This document shows, one piece after another, positions 6,545-11,660 of a stretch of 11,660 nucleotides of DNA. Origin of the DNA: Anaerolineaceae bacterium. Lineage in GTDB: Bacteria; Chloroflexota; Anaerolineae; Anaerolineales; Anaerolineaceae. The translations under genes and the position numbers were made by a program. The DNA lies in NCBI GenBank assembly GCA_028714615.1, contig JAQTMA010000018.1, positions 21,953 to 33,612 of the forward strand, given 5' to 3'. The notes beneath the pieces are model-generated. The model did not search any database. It was given only the letters and a program-made list of their open reading frames with translations, and was not told where the DNA came from. Position 1 is the stretch's first letter, and each line of letters begins with the position of its first letter.

Positions 6545-7533
6545 GATTCGCGGGCCCTCCCGGTTTTGACATCCACCCAGCAAGCAACGCGGTGTTCAGG
6601 ACCGACCTGCACGAGTGTGGGGTTTTCACAGAACGATTCTTCGATAGCATAGTGACAGCGCGGGGAGAAGGGGCAGTAATTGGGCTTTGTCATCAATGTC
6701 GGAGGCAGCCCGTCAATGGAGACCAGGCGGCGATGGCCAGTCTCATCCATGCGCGGCAGCGACCCGAGCAGTCCTAGCGTGTAAGGGTGCAGTGGATTGG
6801 CATATAGCTCTTTGACCGGCGCTTCCTCGATAATGTAGCCGGCGTACATCACCGCCACGCGTTGAGCCAGGCCGGCGATAATGCCCAGGTCGTGGGTGAT
6901 CCAGATGATGGCCATGCCCAGCTCGTCTCGCAAGCGCTTGACCAGGTCTACAATCTGGGCCTGGATGGTCACATCCAGCGCAGTGGTGGGTTCATCGGCA
7001 ATCAAGAGTTGGGGATTGCACGCCAACGCCATGGCGATCATCACGCGCTGACGCATGCCGCCGGAGAACTGGTGGGGATACTCACCCAGCCGGTTTTCCG
7101 GTTCGGGCATGCCCACCAGGCGCAGCAATTCAACGCAGCGGTCATGAGCTTCTTTCTTGTTCATGCCCATGTGCAAGATCAGGGGTTCGGCGATCTGATT
7201 CCCGATGGAGATCACCGGGTTGAGCGAGGTCATCGGGTCTTGAAAGATCATGCCAATCTGGGCGCCGCGAACGGAGCGGATTTCATCCTCCGTCATGTGG
7301 ATTAAATCTTTGCCTTGATAAAACGCTTTCCCGGCCGTAACTTGCCCAGGCGGCGAGGGGATCAACCGCAACAGCGAGAGCATCGTAACACTCTTGCCGC
7401 AGCCACTTTCCCCAACAATTCCTAGAACCTCCCCCTCCTTGAGCGTGAAGGACACGCCGTTAACGGCGTGCACGGTCCCTTCACGTGTTTTAAATACCGT
7501 TTCGAGACCCTGCACGTTGAGTAAATCGGCCAT
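6541..7533 (-). CDS. dppD: ABC transporter ATP-binding protein, DppD/OppD type
   Basis: First gene of the transporter operon and the partner ATPase of the heterodimer; 330 residues. Motifs are Walker A GESGCGKS (41-48), Q-loop Gln98 in IFQDP, signature FSGGMRQR (156-163), Walker B LLIADEP (176-182) and H-loop His214. The signature GGM, rather than GGQ, is usual for the D subunit. The C-terminal extension contains [16 protein letters not shown] and cysteines at about 287, 293, 302 and 318 ([14 protein letters not shown]), the likely iron-sulfur site. The ATG is preceded by AGGA at nine bases. A second ATG four bases upstream is out of frame. A consensus promoter lies about 92 bases upstream, so transcription of the whole transporter probably begins here. 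Confidence 0.95.
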   Translation of the reverse strand: MADLLNVQGLETVFKTREGTVHAVNGVSFTLKEGEVLGIVGESGCGKSVTMLSLLRLIPSPPGQVTAGKAFYQGKDLIHMTEDEIRSVRGAQIGMIFQDPMTSLNPVISIGNQIAEPLILHMGMNKKEAHDRCVELLRLVGMPEPENRLGEYPHQFSGGMRQRVMIAMALACNPQLLIADEPTTALDVTIQAQIVDLVKRLRDELGMAIIWITHDLGIIAGLAQRVAVMYAGYIIEEAPVKELYANPLHPYTLGLLGSLPRMDETGHRRLVSIDGLPPTLMTKPNYCPFSPRCHYAIEESFCENPTLVQVGPEHRVACWVDVKTGRARES

Positions 7534-7583
7534 GCATGATTATCCTGTATTCAGATTTTTGGTATACCATCCGGTGCAACAAA

Positions 7584-7617
7584 GCTTTATAGTGAAAATG
7601 AAGGCGAGTTATAAAGC
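7584..7617 (-). promoter_or_regulatory. 8-bp inverted repeat in the operon leader
   Basis: GCTTTATA (7584-7591) and TATAAAGC (7610-7617) are exact reverse complements with an 18-base spacer. The expected start of transcription from the promoter at 7625-7653 is near 7618, so this dyad lies at the very 5' end of the leader, where either a bound repressor or an RNA stem could influence the operon. The role is inferred. Confidence 0.4.
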
Positions 7618-7624
7618 AGAAAAA

Positions 7625-7653
7625 ATTATACACCGATCAATAGCCCGTGTCAA
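7625..7653 (-). promoter_or_regulatory. Consensus housekeeping-sigma promoter of the transporter operon
   Basis: On the minus strand, TTGACA (7648-7653) is followed by a 17-base spacer and TATAAT (7625-7630): both hexamers match the bacterial sigma-70/sigma-A consensus and the spacing is optimal. It points at the first ATPase gene and predicts a leader of about 85 bases. The -35 box lies inside a small dyad, CCCGT/ACGGG (7644-7648 and 7654-7658), which could be an operator. A promoter this strong is usually tempered by a repressor, but no regulator gene is adjacent. Confidence 0.8.
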
Positions 7654-7654
7654 A

Positions 7655-7682
7655 CGGGTCTGTGGACAATCACCACGACCCG
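7655..7682 (-). promoter_or_regulatory. Stem-loop between rsgA and the transporter promoter
   Basis: CGGGTC (7655-7660) pairs with GACCCG (7677-7682), and GTGG (7662-7665) pairs with CCAC (7673-7676), with one bulged base and a seven-base loop. It is about 42 bases downstream of the rsgA stop and directly next to the -35 box of the following operon. Only a short GTTTG follows it on the minus strand, so it is a weak terminator candidate for rsgA, or part of an operator. Confidence 0.4.
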
Positions 7683-7723
7683 CTTTCAAGACTATTGTAT
7701 TATACGCAAGTCCAAAGGATTCA

Positions 7724-8650
7724 TTACAAATAGTTATCAATTTCGGCATCCTCTCCATAGCGCAGTCGCAGGTAGGAGCGGTAACGCTCGCGATTAACTT
7801 TTCCTTGCGACACTGCCATGCGTACGGCGCAACCTGGCTCACCCCGGTGGGTGCAATTGCTGAACTGGCAACTGGCTACCAGCGGGCGCAGTTCCGGGAA
7901 ATAGCCATCAAGCTCTTCCGGCTGCGTATCCCACAATGCCAGAGCTTTCAACCCGGGTGTATCGGCGACATAGCCGCCTTCCACCAGCGGAAACATCTCG
8001 CGCACGACGGTCGTGTGGCGGCCTTTGCCGGTGATTTCACTGACATCGCATACGGCGAGTCCAAGTTGGGGTTGGACGGCGTTTAGCAAGCTGGTCTTGC
8101 CCACCCCGGATGGCCCGGTAAATGCGGAAATCCTGCCAGCCAACCGTTGATGCACTGCTTCAATACCCAGGCGCAACCGCACGGAGGTGTATAGCACCGG
8201 GTAGCCCAACGGTTCGTAATGGCCAAACATCTCGCGCGCCCGATCGATTCCAACCAGGTCGACCTTATTGGCCACGATCAACGCCGGCAAACCCTCTTTC
8301 TCGAGGATCACCAAAAAACGATCCAGCATGCGCAGGTGAGGCGCTGGATCTGCGCATGCGAAAATGAGCAGGATCTGGTCAGGGTTGGCGATGAGCACCT
8401 GCCGGTAATCGCCTTTGGGGGTGGGCGCCAGGCGCACCAGGGCGGAATGGCGCGGCTCAACCGTTTCGATGGAGCCGCGTCCTTCCGCGAGCAGGCTAAC
8501 CTGAACGCGATCGCCCAGCGCAGCGATATCTCCGCGCATGCGACCCTGCTTGAGCTTGCCGCGCAATTGGGTGACGATCTGCCCGCGCTCGGTTTGAACG
8601 GTGAAGAAACCGGATTGGCAGCGGACGATAAGGCCTGCTAAAGTATCCAA
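7724..8650 (-). CDS. rsgA: Ribosome small subunit-dependent GTPase A (RsgA/YjeQ)
   Basis: A GTPase that helps late maturation of the 30S ribosomal subunit in the cytoplasm. The 308-residue protein has the three expected parts: an N-terminal OB-fold (about 1-75), a circularly permuted GTPase domain, and a C-terminal zinc finger. Motif order is G4 NKVD (128-131), G1 GPSGVGKT (179-186), G2 GRHTT (210-214) and G3 DTPG (230-233), the permuted G4-G1-G3 order that defines the family. Zinc ligands are Cys261, Cys266, His268 and Cys274. The initiation codon is a TTG (8648-8650) with AAGG upstream; a stop codon lies just upstream in frame, and this start gives the usual N-terminus. Length is normal and nothing is broken. 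It lies 123 bases downstream of the PBP gene and its own promoter is not obvious. Confidence 0.96.
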   Translation of the reverse strand: MDTLAGLIVRCQSGFFTVQTERGQIVTQLRGKLKQGRMRGDIAALGDRVQVSLLAEGRGSIETVEPRHSALVRLAPTPKGDYRQVLIANPDQILLIFACADPAPHLRMLDRFLVILEKEGLPALIVANKVDLVGIDRAREMFGHYEPLGYPVLYTSVRLRLGIEAVHQRLAGRISAFTGPSGVGKTSLLNAVQPQLGLAVCDVSEITGKGRHTTVVREMFPLVEGGYVADTPGLKALALWDTQPEELDGYFPELRPLVASCQFSNCTHRGEPGCAVRMAVSQGKVNRERYRSYLRLRYGEDAEIDNYL

Positions 8651-8661
8651 AACAAAACCTT

Positions 8662-8768
8662 TTTAACACAGAGTACACAGAGAAAACTCGAGATCACAGA
8701 GAGTATTTTATCCCTTATTAAGCTTTTCTCTGTTTTCTCCTGTTTTTCTCTGTGTTCTCTGTGTTAAA
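8662..8768. repeat. 25-bp inverted repeat of CACAGAG units
   Basis: Bases 8662-8686 and 8744-8768 are reverse complements with one mismatch. The arms are themselves made of CACAGAG-like units about nine bases apart, and further related units (CACAGAGAG at about 8695-8703, TTCTCTGTTTTCTCCTG at about 8726-8742) fill the interior. The element takes up almost the whole gap between the PBP stop and the rsgA start. It has the look of a dispersed intergenic repeat. No T-tract follows on the minus strand, so a terminator is unproven. Confidence 0.75.
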
Positions 8769-8772
8769 GTCC

Positions 8773-10992
8773 TTACTGGGTAGGCGTGGCGGTGTCTTGC
8801 GGGACGGGGGTATCTGTGACCAAGGGTGTGGGCGTGCGGGTTACATTGTAGGTAGATTCCCACGGGTACAGGCGGCGGGGCGACCCCTCAAAATAGACCT
8901 CCAGGATACGCCTCACCATGGGTGCAGCAAATTCCGATCCTTCGCCAACGTATTCCGCCACAACCACCACTGCGATGTCGGGCTTATCGGCTCGGTTAGC
9001 CGCCGTATAGGCTGCGAACCAAGCATGGGGTTTTTCCTGGTTGGATTGAGCCGTGCCCGTCTTGCCATAGATGGGGATGCCCATCCCCGAGAAAGTGTAA
9101 TGGGCGGTGCCTTTCACATTTTCGATGACACTGCGCATGGCATCCTGAACCACCTTCAAGTTCTCCGGGCTGACCGGCAGCTTGCCGCGCGTCTCGGGCT
9201 TGAACGTAAAGGTGGGAGCGCCATCCAAAGGTGCAATTTTCTCGATCACCTGCGGTTTATAAAGCGTGCCGCCATTGGCCACGGCTGCGACAAAATCAGC
9301 CACCTGCAACGGGGTGACCAGGACGGTAAACTGGCCAATGGCCATGCGCACCGCTTCGTCATCGGTCGCTGGGTTTTCGATATTCCCGGCCTGCTCGGTA
9401 ACCCCTTGAATTCCGGTGGCGCTGCCCAGGCCAAAGGAACGGGCCATATCGGAGACAAAATGATCACCCTTGGTACGGAACAGATCTAGGCCGATGTGGT
9501 AGAACCAGATATTGCAGGAGCGCATCAAACCCTGTGGCAAGGTTAATGTGCCGCTGGGGGGCACACCTTTTTCGAAGGTCCAATCATACAGGGGATCGCC
9601 GGGCAATTCGGTGAACTGGTAGGGGCAATCGAGCTTGGTATCCGCGGTGTATTGACCGCTCTCCAAGGCTGCCGACATCGTAACGATTTTGAAGACCGAA
9701 CCGAGTGGGTAGGTTCCGGATGTGGCGCGATTGAAAAAGTCGCCGGCGTTATTGGGGTCAAAATTTGGATTGGTGTTGCCGGCGCCGGGCATCATGCGGT
9801 TCGGATCGAACCCGGGGGAAGAGGCCATCGCCAGAACCCGCCCGGTACCCACTTCAATCACTACCGCAGCGGCGTTGAAGCCCTGGATCGCTTTCTGGGT
9901 TTCGGCTTGCAGATCTTTGTTCAGGGTTGTGTAGATCGATTCGGCCGGTTGGGGATTGACCTCCGCCAGCAAGGTAACGATACTGCCCTTGGGATCAACG
10001 ACGTGCAGGCTGGCGCCGTGCACACCGGCCAGCTCCTGCTCTCCCCAAACTTCCAGCCCGGCGCGGCCGACGCGCTCGTCGCCGCTATATCCCTTGCGCC
10101 GGTATGCCTGCAGCTCTTCCGGATAGATGGCAGACTCATAGCCAACCACATGCGGTGCTACGCCGCCATCGACGTAATACCGGTCGCGGTATTGCTCCAT
10201 GTGCAGGCCGCTCAAGGTGGAAAGCACGCTCATGCGCTTGTTCACTTCGTCCGCCGAGGCTTCACCGATGGGAACGCGCCAGTTGGCGCCGGCATCCAGG
10301 GCAGGTTGGTACAAAGCCTGGATGGCATCCGAGGTTTTCCCGGTCAGGCGCGACATCTCGGTAAGCAGGGCGCCCTCCTGGTTGGGGTCCAGCTCTCCCG
10401 TGTTCACCCACATGGCAACCACGTCTGACTGGGCAGCCAGGGCGAGGCCTTTCTGATCATAAATGTTGCCACGCGCCGGCACTTTGATATCCAGCACCAG
10501 GCTGTTGCCGCCCTTCAGCTCGGGCATGATGAGCGCATCTTCCCACTGGACAGCCCACTTGCCGCTCTCCAGAGACAGGTTCATGGTCATCTGGCGCTGC
10601 AGTTCACCCAGCAGGCTGGTGTGAAAGGTCACCTGGTAGGCAACCTGGGCGTTGGTCGGGTTGGTCATGACGCCCAGAATTTCATAATCCAGCGTGGTGA
10701 GGGTCAGGCTGTTGGCGGCATCCGTGTAGCGTTTGGTGAAGTCTTTCTCGGTAATTGCATCCTGGCTGAGCTTGGTCAACATGCTGTACATCTGGGTGAA
10801 ATTTTCTTGCTTCCAGGCGGCCAGGAAATTCTTCGCAGCAGCATTCAGGTCGGGCGGGCGGGTCAGCTCCACGCGAGCGGTCGGCAGCTTAATGCCAGTA
10901 GGGGTATTGGCTGCCGGGGTAGCTGCCGGGCCCTTCGAATTGCAGCTAACCAGAATGATCGACATCAAGAGGAAAATACGGAGGAACTTCAT
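8773..10992 (-). CDS. Class B penicillin-binding protein with MecA-like NTF2 domain
   Basis: A D,D-transpeptidase that cross-links peptidoglycan outside the cytoplasmic membrane; 739 residues. The N-terminus MKFLRIFLLMSIILVSC ends in a lipobox (LVSC, Cys17), so it is probably lipid-anchored. Then come a Thr/Pro linker, an NTF2-like domain (about 48-160, ending GKWAVQWEDALIMPEL as in MecA-type proteins) and a PBP dimerisation domain starting PARGNIYDQKG (172-182). The transpeptidase domain (about 350-705) has all catalytic motifs: SVFK (432-435, nucleophile Ser432), SCN (492-494) and KTG (644-646). The tail is Thr/Pro-rich. This is the class B3 layout of S. aureus MecA and B. subtilis PbpC; the latter is also annotated as a lipoprotein. 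Its ATG overlaps the stop of maf as ATGA. The B3 layout need not mean beta-lactam resistance. Confidence 0.93.
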   Translation of the reverse strand: MKFLRIFLLMSIILVSCNSKGPAATPAANTPTGIKLPTARVELTRPPDLNAAAKNFLAAWKQENFTQMYSMLTKLSQDAITEKDFTKRYTDAANSLTLTTLDYEILGVMTNPTNAQVAYQVTFHTSLLGELQRQMTMNLSLESGKWAVQWEDALIMPELKGGNSLVLDIKVPARGNIYDQKGLALAAQSDVVAMWVNTGELDPNQEGALLTEMSRLTGKTSDAIQALYQPALDAGANWRVPIGEASADEVNKRMSVLSTLSGLHMEQYRDRYYVDGGVAPHVVGYESAIYPEELQAYRRKGYSGDERVGRAGLEVWGEQELAGVHGASLHVVDPKGSIVTLLAEVNPQPAESIYTTLNKDLQAETQKAIQGFNAAAVVIEVGTGRVLAMASSPGFDPNRMMPGAGNTNPNFDPNNAGDFFNRATSGTYPLGSVFKIVTMSAALESGQYTADTKLDCPYQFTELPGDPLYDWTFEKGVPPSGTLTLPQGLMRSCNIWFYHIGLDLFRTKGDHFVSDMARSFGLGSATGIQGVTEQAGNIENPATDDEAVRMAIGQFTVLVTPLQVADFVAAVANGGTLYKPQVIEKIAPLDGAPTFTFKPETRGKLPVSPENLKVVQDAMRSVIENVKGTAHYTFSGMGIPIYGKTGTAQSNQEKPHAWFAAYTAANRADKPDIAVVVVAEYVGEGSEFAAPMVRRILEVYFEGSPRRLYPWESTYNVTRTPTPLVTDTPVPQDTATPTQ

Positions 10993-11660
10993 GGGTGAGC
11001 TTCTTTCGATAAGAGGTAGACGTCACAGGCCTCATCCGGGTTCCGCTGGCAGGAGCGGGTGACATCAGACCTGGGAGGCAGCCCCACCTGGAGTAAGAGC
11101 CGGGTGAGCAGGCAAAGCGGCAACCCCATGACGCTGGGATAACAGCCGCGTAAGCGCTCCACGGGGTGGAACTGTGCATGCTGTATGGCGTATGCGCCGG
11201 CCTTGTCGAAAGGATCGCCGCTGGCGACGTAAGCCTGGATGTCTTCATCGGTGTAAGCGCGCATCAGAACGCCGGTGATGCACACATCCTGTAGGGTTTC
11301 GCCGCTGCGCGGGTCGAGGAGCGCCAGGGCGGTGAAGACCTGGTGTGTGCGCCCGCGCAACTGTCGCAGCATACGCACAGCGTCTTGCGCATCAGCGGGC
11401 TTCCCCAAGATTTGATCGTCCAGCACGACGGCCGTATCGGAGGCTACTACCGGGAGTGTCGGGAATTCATCCGCAACTTGTAAACGAGCAGCCTGAGCTT
11501 TCGCCAAAGCCAGGCGAGAAACGTAGGCAGATGGGGGCTCGGCGGGCAGCCGGGTTTCATCGAGGTTGGCCGGGAGGATGGCAAATGACCAGCCGCCGAG
11601 GGCCAAAAGCTGCCGCCGGCGAGGGGATGTGGAGGCAAGGATTAACTCGGGTGCAGGCAA
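10989..11660 (-). CDS. maf: Maf family nucleoside triphosphate pyrophosphatase
   Basis: A cytoplasmic enzyme of the Maf/HAM1 fold that hydrolyses non-canonical or excess nucleotides such as dTTP, UTP or modified bases to the monophosphate and diphosphate. Family motifs are LILASTSPRRRQLL (6-19), SDTAVVLD (74-81, with the catalytic Asp75), GKP (86-88), HQVFTAL (106-112), DKAGAYAIQ (152-160) and SVMGLPL (176-182). DKAGAYAIQ is typical of the dTTP/UTP-type (YhdE-like) members. About 30 residues after LLLQVGLP extend past the usual end. The first codon available is a TTG exactly at the window edge; it gives a normal N-terminus, but the true start may lie outside, so the gene is possibly partial. 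Its TGA overlaps the ATG of the PBP gene, implying co-transcription. Confidence 0.93.
   Translation of the reverse strand: MPAPELILASTSPRRRQLLALGGWSFAILPANLDETRLPAEPPSAYVSRLALAKAQAARLQVADEFPTLPVVASDTAVVLDDQILGKPADAQDAVRMLRQLRGRTHQVFTALALLDPRSGETLQDVCITGVLMRAYTDEDIQAYVASGDPFDKAGAYAIQHAQFHPVERLRGCYPSVMGLPLCLLTRLLLQVGLPPRSDVTRSCQRNPDEACDVYLLSKEAHP

Noticed and set aside
6542..6583. Earlier start for the second ATPase at 6583
   Set aside because: It would add 13 residues without family similarity and lie within the preceding gene, while the ATG at 6544 forms a standard ATGA overlap.
7699..7704. A second TATAAT box just downstream of rsgA
   Set aside because: No acceptable -35 hexamer is at 16-18 bases; the closest TTGTAA is 19 bases away and lies inside the rsgA coding end, while a perfect promoter exists nearby.
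7394..8086. A 230-codon plus-strand reading frame spanning the dppD-rsgA gap
   Set aside because: It runs antisense through the start of dppD, through the promoter region and the end of rsgA; it has no domain signal and would contradict three well-supported features.
8496..8678. A 60-codon minus-strand frame over the start of rsgA
   Set aside because: It is an alternative frame of the rsgA 5' end with an arginine-rich, composition-driven sequence and no family features.
9652..10428. A 258-codon plus-strand reading frame opposite the PBP gene
   Set aside because: The minus-strand PBP has all catalytic motifs and the antisense product has no family features, so it is a shadow frame.

Overview
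The window looks like ordinary chromosomal DNA from a bacterium of the Chloroflexota, most likely Anaerolineae-like. This is an inference from the style of the proteins: long Thr/Pro-rich linkers after lipoboxes, a 685-residue family 5 solute-binding lipoprotein, and a cytochrome c with a C-terminal membrane anchor. Small palindromic repeats between genes fit this. No marker gene proves the taxon. All nine protein genes lie on the minus strand, so transcription runs from high to low coordinates. No RNA gene, CRISPR array, transposase or phage gene was seen, and no gene-free gap exceeds about 205 bases.

Right part (11660 to 7724): a Maf nucleotide pyrophosphatase, possibly cut by the window edge, overlaps by four bases a class B penicillin-binding protein with a MecA-like NTF2 domain and a lipobox instead of a plain membrane anchor. 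A 123-base gap holding a long imperfect inverted repeat of CACAGAG units follows, then rsgA, a ribosome-assembly GTPase. These are housekeeping genes of cell-wall synthesis, nucleotide-pool cleaning and 30S maturation.

Middle and left part (7723 to 925): a complete dipeptide/oligopeptide-type ABC importer in the order ATPase D, ATPase F, solute-binding lipoprotein, permease B, permease C. A consensus promoter (TTGACA, 17 bases, TATAAT) with dyads around it sits just upstream of the first ATPase gene. The two ATPase genes share an ATGA overlap. A perfect 16-bp stem-loop and a heptamer-based inverted repeat separate the binding protein from the permeases, which suggests that the abundant binding protein is expressed more strongly than the membrane parts. 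The exported lipoprotein would capture a peptide or similar ligand and pass it to the B/C channel, driven by the D/F ATPase pair.

Left end (824 to 1): a membrane-anchored cytochrome c with one classical CXXCH and one CX4CH motif follows the transporter behind a doubled 15-bp palindrome, then a short region with an 18-bp direct repeat. The most interesting points are the possible second heme site, the lipid-anchored MecA-like PBP, the promoter with nested dyads, and four unrelated families of intergenic palindromic repeats. I found no convincing evidence of a wholly new multi-gene system.
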